A DNA stretch of 64,000 nt from Cutibacterium sp. (GTDB lineage: Bacteria > Actinomycetota > Actinomycetes > Propionibacteriales > Propionibacteriaceae), in NCBI RefSeq assembly GCF_030525615.1, contig NZ_JAUNEJ010000006.1, positions 62,001 through 126,000 of the forward strand, read 5' to 3'. Positions 9,086 through 20,267 of this stretch are shown here, piece after piece (the stretch's first letter is position 1; every line of letters starts with the position of its first letter). A program made the translations under genes and the position numbers. Below the pieces are notes generated by a model. That model did not search any database and had not been told where the DNA came from. It was given only the letters and a program-made list of their open reading frames with translations.

Positions 9086-10294
9086 GTGGATCACACTGTG
9101 GCACGTCGTTTGGCCAGCGATGAGGGGGACGAAGCCCTCAGCCTTGCTGGCGCCGAAGCTGATCCGGATTCGCTGTCCGCTGCGACCAGGCTGCGTCGTC
9201 ACATGGACGCCGATCTTGCTGCTGCGGCCCTCGACCAAATCAGCCTGAGACGTCGTGCCGTCGACAAAATTGGTCCAGCCGGGGCGGATATGCTGTGGAC
9301 CCGCGACGGCCTGGAGCAGGCTACCCGTGGCGACGTCTCCCGATGGCGTGCGCAATGCCTCGTTTCGGCGGGTTTCACTGATGTTATTGACCTGGGCTGT
9401 GCCTGCGGCGCTGACTCCAGGGCTTACCTTGACGCCGGGTTGAGGGTGACCGCCGTCGAGATTGATTCGGCGACCGCTGAACTCGCCCGCCATAATCTGC
9501 CCGGGGCTCGCGTACTGTGCGCGAATGCGACTGAGGTCGTCGACAACCTGCTTGCGGACGCACCGGACACCACGGTCGTCATGATGGATCCGGCTCGCCG
9601 CACAGGCCGGGGACGGACATGGCGTTTGAAAGATGTCCAGCCGCCGTGGTCCTTCGTTGAGAAGGTGATCGGCGTGGCGCCCAGCGTCGTCAAGCTTGGC
9701 CCAGGCGTCGATCGTTCTCAGTTGCCAGATAAACCCGTCACCTATGTGGGTCATCGAGGGGATCTGGTTGAGGCGACGCTGTGGGCTGGATGTGGCGATC
9801 GTTGGCAGGGGGATCGGGCCGTTCTCGTCAGTTCCGAGCGGGTGCTCGAGCTGCCCGGCGCGCTGCCCGATCCGCAGGTTGGTGAGCTGTGCTCTTTTGT
9901 GGCAGAGCCTCATCCGGCGGCTATCCGGGCAGGCAGTCTTTCGGCGATCGATGATTCCCTGTGTATGGTGTCCGACGGCATTGCGTACCTTACGGCAGAC
10001 ACCCCTGTCGATTCTGCGTGGTTGACGTGGTTTGCTGTTAAGGACGTGCTTCCTCTAGACGTCAGGACCCTACGTTCCTGGGTGCGCGATCATCACGTCG
10101 GGACGGTCGAGATCAAGAAGCGCGGTGTTGATGTGGATCCTGTTACGTGGAGACGGAAGCTCAAGCCTTCTGGGCCACATGCCGTCACTCTAATCTGCAC
10201 TCCAGCACGAGACGGTGCGAATCGACACGGTGCTAATCGAGACGGTGCGAAACGACACGGTGCGAGGGCGGTGGTGTGTGACCGAATTCGGTGA
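9086..10294 (+). CDS. class I SAM-dependent methyltransferase with THUMP-like C-terminal domain
   Basis: About 402 residues. The SAM-binding fold is visible as VIDLGCACGADSRAYLDAG followed by VEIDSATAELARHN, then MMDPARRTGRGR, a DPxR-type motif of RNA and nucleobase methyltransferases. The C-terminal third, with VEIKKRGVDVDPVTWRRKLKP, matches the THUMP-like domain of a conserved actinobacterial family of unproved rRNA or tRNA target. The last 25 residues are an imperfect pentapeptide repeat (DGANR, HGANR, DGAKR, HGARA) encoded by a 15-base tandem repeat. Start chosen from the TATGGT box. Confidence 0.8.
   Translation: MDHTVARRLASDEGDEALSLAGAEADPDSLSAATRLRRHMDADLAAAALDQISLRRRAVDKIGPAGADMLWTRDGLEQATRGDVSRWRAQCLVSAGFTDVIDLGCACGADSRAYLDAGLRVTAVEIDSATAELARHNLPGARVLCANATEVVDNLLADAPDTTVVMMDPARRTGRGRTWRLKDVQPPWSFVEKVIGVAPSVVKLGPGVDRSQLPDKPVTYVGHRGDLVEATLWAGCGDRWQGDRAVLVSSERVLELPGALPDPQVGELCSFVAEPHPAAIRAGSLSAIDDSLCMVSDGIAYLTADTPVDSAWLTWFAVKDVLPLDVRTLRSWVRDHHVGTVEIKKRGVDVDPVTWRRKLKPSGPHAVTLICTPARDGANRHGANRDGAKRHGARAVVCDRIR
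10211..10270 (+). repeat. 15-base tandem repeat, four copies, at the end of the methyltransferase gene
   Basis: Units of the form (g/c)a(g/c)GGTGC(g/t)A(A)(T/A)CGA repeat four times with few mismatches. The period is a multiple of three, so gain or loss of units keeps the frame and only changes the pentapeptide tail. Confidence 0.75.
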
Positions 10295-10527
10295 CGCCGG
10301 AGACGTATCCAGCTCTTCACAGTTCAGCGGGTGGGGGTTGAACGTGGCGGTGATACCGGCTACGAGTCCTCCGCCGCCGAAGAGGTCCGTGAGACGGTTG
10401 CAGGTGTGGACCTGTTCCATGTGGTCCGGTTAGCTGGTGAAGACCTGGACCGGTGCCGGGTTTAACAACAGGTGCATGGTCGCTGTGGACGTGCAGCCAA
10501 TTTGCGTATGTGTGGTGTTATGTGATT
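10295..10527. other. intergenic gap, no gene seen
   Basis: Between the methyltransferase and the first LppM-like gene. No open frame here has a ribosome site or recognisable protein. It probably contains the lipoprotein promoter. Confidence 0.4.
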
Positions 10528-11301
10528 ATGGTGACAACTCGGCGCTCAGCAAGATACTTCATGGTGTTGTTGCTGGCCCCACTCCTCCTGCTGTCCGGTT
10601 GCGGAAAACTCAACGTTGGTTTCGTCATCAAGGATGAAAACCATATTGGTGTGGCGATAACGGTCGGAGTTCTCAAGTCGGCGCTCAACGAGTTCACGGC
10701 AGGTGCGAGCGCGGAGGTCCTGAAAGAGTTTCGCGATTGTTCAAAGCTCAAGCATTCTTTCGATGGGATTGCTGCTGGCACGATGACGGTGAGGCCCTTT
10801 GACAATGACAGTCACGTGGGCTGTACGGTAACCGGCACGATGACGGCCCGCGAGCTGAGTGGCCAATCGTCACCCACGACCCCGTCGCAATCACCATCGC
10901 GGAGTTTCCAAGGTGAAGGGCCGGTCTTCATCGCATTCGATGATGACAAGATTCGATTCCATGTGGATGGTTTAGAAGTTCTCGATGCCTTCCCTGAGCT
11001 GGGCTTCTTGGAGTTGGGAAGCACATCCAGGACTTTTAATTTCAAGGTTTCTGTGACCTTTCCCGGCGAGGTCTTGAGCCATTCTGAATCGAGCAAGGTC
11101 GACGGTAAGACTGTAACGTGGACCAGCATCGAAGACTTGGAATCATATTCGGGTTTGGAGGCCTCAGGTAAGCGACAAGGTGAGTTTCCTGGCTGGGCAT
11201 GGGTGGTCCTTGGCGTGCTGATTGCTGCGGGTGGTGGTGCTGTTGCGGCAGTGGTGACCAGCTCAGTAGCCGGCAAGAAAAAGAAGGACGAGTCTTCGTA
11301 G
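10528..11301 (+). CDS. LppM-like lipoprotein, first paralogue
   Basis: About 257 residues from the ATG at 10528. A signal peptide (TTRRSARY, then a Leu-rich core) ends in the lipobox LLSGC, so Cys is lipidated and the domain faces outward. The ectodomain has FVIKDENHIGVAITVGV near the start and VSVTFPGEVLSHS and KTVTWTSIEDLESYSGLEASG near the end, the pattern of the actinobacterial LppM domain. A single helix (WAWVVLGVLIAAGGGAVAAVV) and a KKKKD tail close the protein, so it is anchored at both ends. It is a paralogue of the next gene. Function in this genus is unknown. Confidence 0.78.
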   Translation: MVTTRRSARYFMVLLLAPLLLLSGCGKLNVGFVIKDENHIGVAITVGVLKSALNEFTAGASAEVLKEFRDCSKLKHSFDGIAAGTMTVRPFDNDSHVGCTVTGTMTARELSGQSSPTTPSQSPSRSFQGEGPVFIAFDDDKIRFHVDGLEVLDAFPELGFLELGSTSRTFNFKVSVTFPGEVLSHSESSKVDGKTVTWTSIEDLESYSGLEASGKRQGEFPGWAWVVLGVLIAAGGGAVAAVVTSSVAGKKKKDESS

Positions 11302-11623
11302 GGGGCGCAGAATACACCTTCTGGCCACGCATAGGGAGTTCTCGACCGTGTCGTGAAGCTGGCCCAGATCCGCACTGGTCTCGAGCTCATCCAGGAACCA
11401 TGACGTCTGCGCCGCGCCGAGATATCCGCGCGCGGCAGTATCAGCGGCGGTGAGAAATGCTGATATGGCGACTCCTAACGTGACGATGACGTTCGTCTAC
11501 GGGCCTATCCTCAGATCCCGTCCCTGTGATTGCATGGAGCTGTACTGGATGATGGCATTGTGCTGGATGAGGGCATTGTGCTGAACGATTGCATGGTAAT
11601 GCGCTGAATGGTTGCATAGCACC
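11302..11623. repeat. intergenic region with an 18-base imperfect tandem repeat
   Basis: From about 11545 to 11600 the unit CTGGATGATGGCATTGTG is followed by CTGGATGAGGGCATTGTG and then a more divergent CTGAACGATTGCATGGTA, with further decayed TTGCAT units on each side. No coding frame is supported. The repeat lies just upstream of the second lipoprotein and may cover its promoter. Confidence 0.65.
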
Positions 11624-12598
11624 ATGCTGAGTGCTTCGCGCCACCTGAGACGCTACGCCGTCCTGTTTCTCCTGCCCCTGGTATTACTTGCCGGCTGCGT
11701 CAAAATCGACGCGGCGATGGACATCAAGGACGAGGACCACATCCATGTGAAGGTCACGATGGGTATGTCCAAGTCGGCGGCCTCAATGTCGCAGCAGAAC
11801 ATCATGTCTGAACTGTCCGACTGCAGTGACGTCTACGGTTTGGGTAGCGGTGTCAGGAATGCGAAGGGCGAGGAGTTCGAAGACGATCAGTACATCGGGT
11901 GCACCTTTTCCAGCGACGTGACGGCAACCGAGTTCAACGCTGGTGTCGGCAGCAAGATCATCTTCGACAAGGACAAGGTGACCTTCACGATGGATGCCGG
12001 TTATTTCGATGATGTCGCTGGTGTCGGTGTGCCCCGTGACACGAGCCTAATTACTGCGTTTACGCTGTCCGTCACGTTTCCCGGCAAGGTGCTGAGCCAT
12101 TCGGGTTCCAGCACGGTCGACGGAAGTACCGTCACCTGGACCGATCCTCATGACGTGTTTTCGAGCGCCGGTCTCAGTGCCACAGGTGAGCGCTCGAAAG
12201 GTGCCCCGGTGTGGGTTTGGATCTTGGTTGTGGCAGTCGCGCTCGGTGCCACCGGGGTCGCTGTGGGCGTTGTGCGTAAGAATAAGAGCGAGTCAGACAA
12301 GGATGATTCCCGGCCGGCGATGCCGTACGCAGGACAGCCTCAGAATCAGCAGCCTCACCAGTGGAGGGGCCAGCCTTATCAGGACAGCCGCCCCTACCAG
12401 GACAGCACACGGACTCAACAACCGCCTCACCAGAGTCCGGGCCAGCACCAACCAGGCCAACCGTGGGGTAGTTTTCCGGGCAGTACAACCACCGGTCCCC
12501 AAGCAGGTCAAGACCCGGCTTCTGGGCGGGGTGCTCAGCCCAGCCAGCAGCCACCGCCAGACCCCGACGAGTTCTGGAAGTATCACGGACCCAAGTGA
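11624..12598 (+). CDS. LppM-like lipoprotein, second paralogue, with Pro/Gln-rich cytoplasmic tail
   Basis: About 324 residues. Signal peptide with lipobox VLLAGC, then an ectodomain opening DIKDEDHIHVKVTMGMSKS and closing SVTFPGKVLSHSGSSTVDG and VTWTDPHDVFSSAGLSATGE, clearly a paralogue of the gene at 10528. One transmembrane helix (VWVWILVVAVALGATGVAVGVV) is followed by about 100 residues rich in Gln, Pro and Gly (QPQNQQPHQW, repeated PYQDS) that should lie in the cytoplasm. Low-complexity tails like this often bind partner proteins; nothing here shows which. The ATG at 11624 is preferred over the TTG four codons upstream. Confidence 0.78.
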   Translation: MLSASRHLRRYAVLFLLPLVLLAGCVKIDAAMDIKDEDHIHVKVTMGMSKSAASMSQQNIMSELSDCSDVYGLGSGVRNAKGEEFEDDQYIGCTFSSDVTATEFNAGVGSKIIFDKDKVTFTMDAGYFDDVAGVGVPRDTSLITAFTLSVTFPGKVLSHSGSSTVDGSTVTWTDPHDVFSSAGLSATGERSKGAPVWVWILVVAVALGATGVAVGVVRKNKSESDKDDSRPAMPYAGQPQNQQPHQWRGQPYQDSRPYQDSTRTQQPPHQSPGQHQPGQPWGSFPGSTTTGPQAGQDPASGRGAQPSQQPPPDPDEFWKYHGPK

Positions 12599-12626
12599 TA
12601 CTTGGCGAGATTGAACAGACCATTTC

Positions 12627-12651
12627 TGGCACTCCCGTTGCCTGAGTGCCA
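12627..12651. promoter_or_regulatory. CIRCE operator, upstream copy
   Basis: TGGCACTC, nine bases, GAGTGCCA: a perfect 8-base inverted repeat with the nine-base spacer of the HrcA-binding CIRCE element (TTAGCACTC-N9-GAGTGCTAA). It lies about 155 bases before groES. HrcA is expected to repress the operon from here until heat shock. Confidence 0.85.
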
Positions 12652-12672
12652 ACTGCGGGTGTACTTTCGTGA

Positions 12673-12699
12673 TTGGCACTCTCGTGGTGAGTGTGCCAA
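12673..12699. promoter_or_regulatory. CIRCE operator, downstream copy
   Basis: TTGGCACTC, nine bases, GTGTGCCAA: one mismatch between the 9-base arms. It lies 22 bases after the first copy. Two CIRCE copies before groES are a familiar actinobacterial layout. A possible -10 (CATAAT, 12772-12777) lies downstream. Confidence 0.8.
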
Positions 12700-12804
12700 C
12701 GGACCTGAAGCACCCGCGACGCAGAAGGTCCGTCGCGCTCGGGGCTCGCAACCCCTGGCGAGAGACAACGACATAATCCGTCTTCAGTAGAAAGGGGTCT
12801 TGAC

Positions 12805-13101
12805 GTGGCAACCACGATCAAGCCACTCGAGGACCGAGTCCTCGTCCAGCCTCTCGAGGCCGAGCAGACCACCGCTTCCGGACTCGTCATTCCGGACACC
12901 GCCAAGGAAAAGCCGCAGGAGGGCAAGGTCATCGCCGCCGGTCCCGGCCGCGTTGATGACAAGGGCACTCGCGTTCCCATGGATGTCAAGGAGGGTGACG
13001 TCGTCATCTTCTCCAAGTATGGCGGCACCGACGTCAAGTATGACGGCCAGGAGTACCTGCTCCTCAACGCTCGCGACATCCTCGCCGTCGTCGAGAAGTG
13101 A
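12805..13101 (+). CDS. groES: co-chaperonin GroES
   Basis: 98 residues, the usual length. Seen: [28 protein letters not shown], the mobile loop region near residue 25, and [24 protein letters not shown]. It caps the GroEL ring. GTG start with AAAGGGG seven bases upstream. Eleven bases separate it from groEL and both lie under the two CIRCE boxes. Confidence 0.97.
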   Translation: MATTIKPLEDRVLVQPLEAEQTTASGLVIPDTAKEKPQEGKVIAAGPGRVDDKGTRVPMDVKEGDVVIFSKYGGTDVKYDGQEYLLLNARDILAVVEK

Positions 13102-13109
13102 GGCGCTGA

Positions 13110-14708
<1,599 letters not shown>

Positions 14709-14736
14709 GTCACTGATCCTCGCTGATCGCTGCGGG

Positions 14737-14760
14737 CCCCAGAACCACACGGTTCTGGGG
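14737..14760 (+). terminator. hairpin terminator after groEL
   Basis: Ten-base perfect stem CCCCAGAACC / GGTTCTGGGG with an ACAC loop, 28 bases after the groEL stop, followed by a GT-rich rather than pure T stretch. Confidence 0.8.
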
Positions 14761-15055
14761 TCCGTTGTTGTGTGCCCATAGGTCGTGGTCCGCTTGACGC
14801 TTGGCGAACCGGTGGCGTGACTCGGCACGTGCGTGGAGAATCCGATAAATCCGGGGGCACGTGCCATCTGGGGTGGCACGAGGCGATGATTCTTTCGAAG
14901 ATTCCACGGGACTTGCACGGGACTTGTTCGTGCCGGTGTGACGGGTGCGGTCATGAGGTTGCTACCTGTGGCGTGGGGACCACCGGCGATTGGGCGGTCG
15001 GCGTGGCGCTCACGTTGTGCGAACTCCACGATGTACCAACCGCAATATGCACCAG
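14761..15055. other. intergenic gap with one inverted repeat, no gene seen
   Basis: No frame here has a ribosome site or recognisable protein. It contains GGCACGTGC (14824-14832) and its inverse GCACGTGCC (14857-14865) 24 bases apart, which could form a hairpin or bind a regulator. Confidence 0.45.
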
Positions 15056-15079
15056 GGCCCGGGGAACACTCCCCGGGCC
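15056..15079 (-). terminator. hairpin terminator of the symporter gene
   Basis: Ten-base perfect stem GGCCCGGGGA / TCCCCGGGCC with loop ACAC, 24 bases beyond the symporter stop on the minus strand. Confidence 0.8.
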
Positions 15080-15103
15080 GATATGCACGACACTCCTATG
15101 ACA

Positions 15104-16828
15104 TCAGTCTTTGAGCGGTTTGCCTTCTCGGTCCATGGTGTCGAACAGCTCATGGTCCTCAGGCAGGTGTTCCAGGTAGTCGCGTTCGGTATCGGGGGCA
15201 GTGTGCCCCAGATTCAGCTTGTCGCTGCGAGCGTCCATGGCTGCTGCTCGCAGGGCGTACTCCTGGTCGGCAGTCTTCAGCTGTTCCGGGGTGGCCTCGT
15301 TGGCTACCATCATGCCGGCCTGGGCCTCCTTAGGCACCTGAGGAATGACGCCAGCGTCGAGGCGCTCTCGATGTCCCTTGATCTCGCGAGCGACCACTCG
15401 GGCCAGGAAGTACATGCCCAGTACGTTCGGAACCGCCATGAGGAAGAGCATGGCGTCGGCTAGACCGAGGATCGAGGTCATATTGGTGGCGGCCCCGACA
15501 ACCAACAAGATCAGGAAGATCGCGTTGTAAATGTGCTCAGCGGTGGCCGAGTTACCGAACAAGAAGCCCACAGCTTTCTTGCCATAGAAGGAGTAGGACA
15601 ACATGGTTGAGAAGGCGAAGAGCAGTACGGCTAGCGTCAGTAGGGAGCTGAACCACGGGGCGACCGTTCTGAGAGCACGGGCGGTCATTTGAACGCCATC
15701 GGCGTCGGGGGCCTTGTAGACACCGGTGATGATGATCGTGATGGCCGTCATGGTGCAGATGACGACAGAATCGATGAACGGCTCCCACATCGCGACGAAG
15801 CCTTCCTGGGCCGGACGACGGGTCTTCACGGCAGAATGGGCAATGCCAGCGGTACCGACACCTGCGGCGTTTGAAAAGGCAGCACGCTGAACACCGACGA
15901 TGAGTACGCCGAGGACGCCTCCGGTAATCCCCTGCCCGGTGAAGGCGCCTGACCAGATGGATGTGAAGGCGGCACCGACCTCAGTGATGTTTGCGCCGAT
16001 CACGGCCAGACACATGATGGTGTAGAGAATTCCCATGAAGGGGACAATCTTGGAGGTTGCTGCGCCAATCTTGGACGCGCCGCCAACGATGACGATGCCG
16101 ACCAGGACCGCGAATACGAGCCCCACGACCCACATGTGGGTGCCGATCCACGAGTCTTTGCCGCCGACAAACATCGCCAGCTGGTAGGCGGCCTGGTTGG
16201 ACTGGAACATATTGCCCGCGCCGATGACGCCGAAGGCGGTACATATGGCGAAAATGGTGGCGAGGACACGACCCAGCTTGGGTTTGCCGATCGAGGCCAG
16301 ACCGTCACGCAGGTAGTACATCGGGCCGCCAGAGATGGTTCCGTCCTCGTTGATGACGCGGAACTTGACCCCGAGGGTCGCCTCGGACATTTTGACGCTC
16401 ATTCCGACCAGGCCAGCTACCGCGATCCAGAAAGATGCACCCGGACCCCCGGTCGAAATGGCGATGGCGACACCGGCGATATTTCCCAGTCCGACGGTGC
16501 CTGACAGCTCGGTGGCGAGAGCCTGGAAGCTGGTGACATCACCGGGATCGGTATGGCGGGAGAAATGGCCCCGCATCACATGACTGGAATGGCGGATCGA
16601 GGCGGGGCGGATTTGCTGGAAGCCCAGGTAAACCGTGAAGAAGACGCCGGCTACCAGCAGCCATGCCAAGATGAGCGGAAACTCATTGCCTCCGGGCAGC
16701 GGTACGGCCCAGAAGACCGCGTCAGAAATGGCGGTGGCGACGGGGGAGAAGAATTCGTCAATGGCCTGATCCAAGCTCAGAGGAGCTGGAGCCGAGGTCT
16801 CGAGAATTGTGGAAACGGGCGATGACAT
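15104..16828 (-). CDS. alanine/glycine:cation symporter (AlsT/AgcS family)
   Basis: About 574 residues with 10-11 hydrophobic helices. The family signature is seen: SFQALATELSGTVGLGNIAGVAIAI near residue 110, GPGASFWIAVAGLVGMSVKM and SGGPMYYLRDGL. It imports alanine or glycine with Na+ or H+. The C-terminal 80 residues are polar and charged. The start at 16828 (SSPVSTILE) is chosen because the upstream in-frame sequence has no membrane-protein character. A 12-base palindrome TGCCAATTGGCA lies at 16831-16842, three bases upstream of the start. Confidence 0.9.
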   Translation of the reverse strand: MSSPVSTILETSAPAPLSLDQAIDEFFSPVATAISDAVFWAVPLPGGNEFPLILAWLLVAGVFFTVYLGFQQIRPASIRHSSHVMRGHFSRHTDPGDVTSFQALATELSGTVGLGNIAGVAIAISTGGPGASFWIAVAGLVGMSVKMSEATLGVKFRVINEDGTISGGPMYYLRDGLASIGKPKLGRVLATIFAICTAFGVIGAGNMFQSNQAAYQLAMFVGGKDSWIGTHMWVVGLVFAVLVGIVIVGGASKIGAATSKIVPFMGILYTIMCLAVIGANITEVGAAFTSIWSGAFTGQGITGGVLGVLIVGVQRAAFSNAAGVGTAGIAHSAVKTRRPAQEGFVAMWEPFIDSVVICTMTAITIIITGVYKAPDADGVQMTARALRTVAPWFSSLLTLAVLLFAFSTMLSYSFYGKKAVGFLFGNSATAEHIYNAIFLILLVVGAATNMTSILGLADAMLFLMAVPNVLGMYFLARVVAREIKGHRERLDAGVIPQVPKEAQAGMMVANEATPEQLKTADQEYALRAAAMDARSDKLNLGHTAPDTERDYLEHLPEDHELFDTMDREGKPLKD

Positions 16829-16830
16829 GC

Positions 16831-16842
16831 TGCCAATTGGCA
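16831..16842. promoter_or_regulatory. perfect palindrome TGCCAATTGGCA just before the symporter start
   Basis: The 12-base palindrome covers the expected ribosome-site position of the symporter gene on the minus strand. A bound regulator or RNA hairpin here could block translation or transcription. No regulator is known for it. Confidence 0.35.
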
Positions 16843-17102
16843 CGAATAGTCCTATCCGTTGACGACATTGGACACCGAGCCCGGCAACACTGCAGTGAGC
16901 GACCATTTCGCGAGCGATCTCAACACCCACAGGGACCAGAAGCCCGGCGGGCACGACCACACCACACATCCCACATCAAGGGCAGGGTCGCACCAGTAGC
17001 GGAACACAACCGCCGTGTGCACCTTAGCGGGTGAGCGTGCCAATGTGGCTCAAAACGCTCGACACCAGCGCTTTCCGACGTCATCTGGCCATGCGGTTCC
17101 CG

Positions 17103-17108
17103 TACGCT
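17103..17108 (+). promoter_or_regulatory. candidate leaderless -10 box of the mannosyltransferase gene
   Basis: TACGCT ends 8 bases before the ATG at 17117. No Shine-Dalgarno sequence is visible. Confidence 0.45.
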
Positions 17109-17116
17109 GATTCCTG

Positions 17117-18610
17117 ATGACTACAGCCACCCGCCCTCATGATTCTCAACCTGCGTTGAGCCATGCCCGCCCCGATCGGCGCCGTTTCGTCGAGGTGATC
17201 GTGATGGGATTCGTCGGGTCCGTCATGATGGTGGTGTGGGGATGGGGGTCTCCCGACGCCGGAATGCCAGAGCAGGTACGTCTTAGCGGTGTGGCGGTGG
17301 CTGCCAGCGGCGTCGTCGGTCTGAGCGCCATGATTATCGCCTGGCTGCGCTCCCGCAAGCTGGTCGGCGTTCGTCTTCTGACCGTCGTCGCATGGTCGGT
17401 ACCGTTGCTGGCCGCCCCGCCTCTGCTCAGCCAGGATGGCTGGGCCTATGCCGCTCAAGGGTGGGTCCTAGCCCAAGGTATGGACCCCTATACGGTTCCG
17501 CAGGGCATGGCAGGTGTGCTCGGTCAGGCCGTCGACACTCCGTGGCGTGGGACGACGGCGGTATATCCACCGGGATCGCTGTGGATTCAGGCCGCGATGG
17601 TGACGATCGCTCACGCCGATCCGTTGTGGTCAGTGCTGCTCATGCGCGTCCCGGCACTTGTGGGCGCCGCCCTCATGTTCTGGGCGGTGCCACAGCTTGC
17701 CCGATATGCCGACGTAGATTCCGATCGCGCGCTGTGGCTCGCGGTGTGTTGCCCTTTGACGATCTTGTGCGTCATCGGTGGTATGCACAATGACGGTCTC
17801 CAGGTCGGCGTGTCACTGGTGGCCCTGGTCGTGACAATCCGGCTGACCTTGTCCGGGCGAGGATGGTTGGGACTGGTCGCCGGTGGGGTGATCGTCGGTC
17901 TGGCTGGCACTGTCAAGCAGCCAGGTGTGCTGGCTGGAGTCGGTGTTGTCGCACTTGTCCACGTCAACGCTGTGCGTCATGGCAGTCACCGCTGGCCCAC
18001 TCGACATTGCTGGTCGGCCCTTTGCGTCCGTACGGCTGCGGCAGCCGTCCCGGCGCTGGCTGTTTTCGGTGGGATCTCCGCCATTCGCGGTTTGGGGCTG
18101 GGATGGCTCAACTCCACTGCCGGTAATCCCGTTTCCGTAACGAGCGACTCACCTATTGCTCTCGTCGTCCAGGTTTTGCGAGGAAGCGGCGGTATTCCAT
18201 TGGATCAGATGGTCGGTCCGGCTACCGCCATCAGTTTGGTGCTCACCATCGCCGCAATGGTGTGGTGTTGGGGCCGTTGGGGTCCCGTCCCACCAGTGGG
18301 ACGCCGCAATGACGCCGTTGGTCAGCTGGGCAGCCCGCTGCGGCTGCAGGCCGGCGTCATCATTGCTTTTGTGGTTTTTGGGGCCTCCCTGCAGCCTTGG
18401 TATCTCATTGGAGCGCTGGCCATGGTGGCCTCGGTTCAACTGCGTCGCACCCACCGCGACGTCATCACTGCCGGTGTGGTGGCCGTCGTCATCTTGACCT
18501 ATCTGCAGTGGTATTGGTCGCCATACGTGTGCCTGCCGCTGGTCATCGTCGGCTACCTCATCGTCTGGAAGATCCCGAAGGCGCGGGCTTTCGTGACGGC
18601 CGCGCGATAA
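17117..18610 (+). CDS. polyprenol-phosphomannose-dependent mannosyltransferase, MptA/MptB-like
   Basis: Integral membrane glycosyltransferase of 497 residues with about 12-13 helices. The GT-C style acidic loop is visible as SQDGWAYAAQGW followed by GMDPYTVPQG and TAVYPPGSLW near residues 110-160, then GGMHNDGLQVG near 220 and VKQPGVLAG. These match the actinobacterial MptB family that extends the alpha-1,6-mannan core of lipomannan-like glycolipids with decaprenyl-phosphomannose outside the membrane. Substrate assignment in this genus is inference. It is a single gene divergent from the symporter. Confidence 0.82.
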   Translation: MTTATRPHDSQPALSHARPDRRRFVEVIVMGFVGSVMMVVWGWGSPDAGMPEQVRLSGVAVAASGVVGLSAMIIAWLRSRKLVGVRLLTVVAWSVPLLAAPPLLSQDGWAYAAQGWVLAQGMDPYTVPQGMAGVLGQAVDTPWRGTTAVYPPGSLWIQAAMVTIAHADPLWSVLLMRVPALVGAALMFWAVPQLARYADVDSDRALWLAVCCPLTILCVIGGMHNDGLQVGVSLVALVVTIRLTLSGRGWLGLVAGGVIVGLAGTVKQPGVLAGVGVVALVHVNAVRHGSHRWPTRHCWSALCVRTAAAAVPALAVFGGISAIRGLGLGWLNSTAGNPVSVTSDSPIALVVQVLRGSGGIPLDQMVGPATAISLVLTIAAMVWCWGRWGPVPPVGRRNDAVGQLGSPLRLQAGVIIAFVVFGASLQPWYLIGALAMVASVQLRRTHRDVITAGVVAVVILTYLQWYWSPYVCLPLVIVGYLIVWKIPKARAFVTAAR

Positions 18611-18688
18611 CAATGGCCGGGGACAACGAGAGGGGACACCGACCGGTGGCCCCGCTCGAAGTGATCGAATCGGTGCCACCGACGATAG

Positions 18689-20233
<1,545 letters not shown>

Positions 20234-20267
20234 CGGGCGAGCCGGAGACTCCGGCAGGAAAGGAATC

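Noticed and set aside
14772..15101. 109-codon plus-strand frame between groEL and the symporter gene
   Set aside because: No ribosome site, overlaps the symporter terminator hairpin, and the protein resembles nothing.
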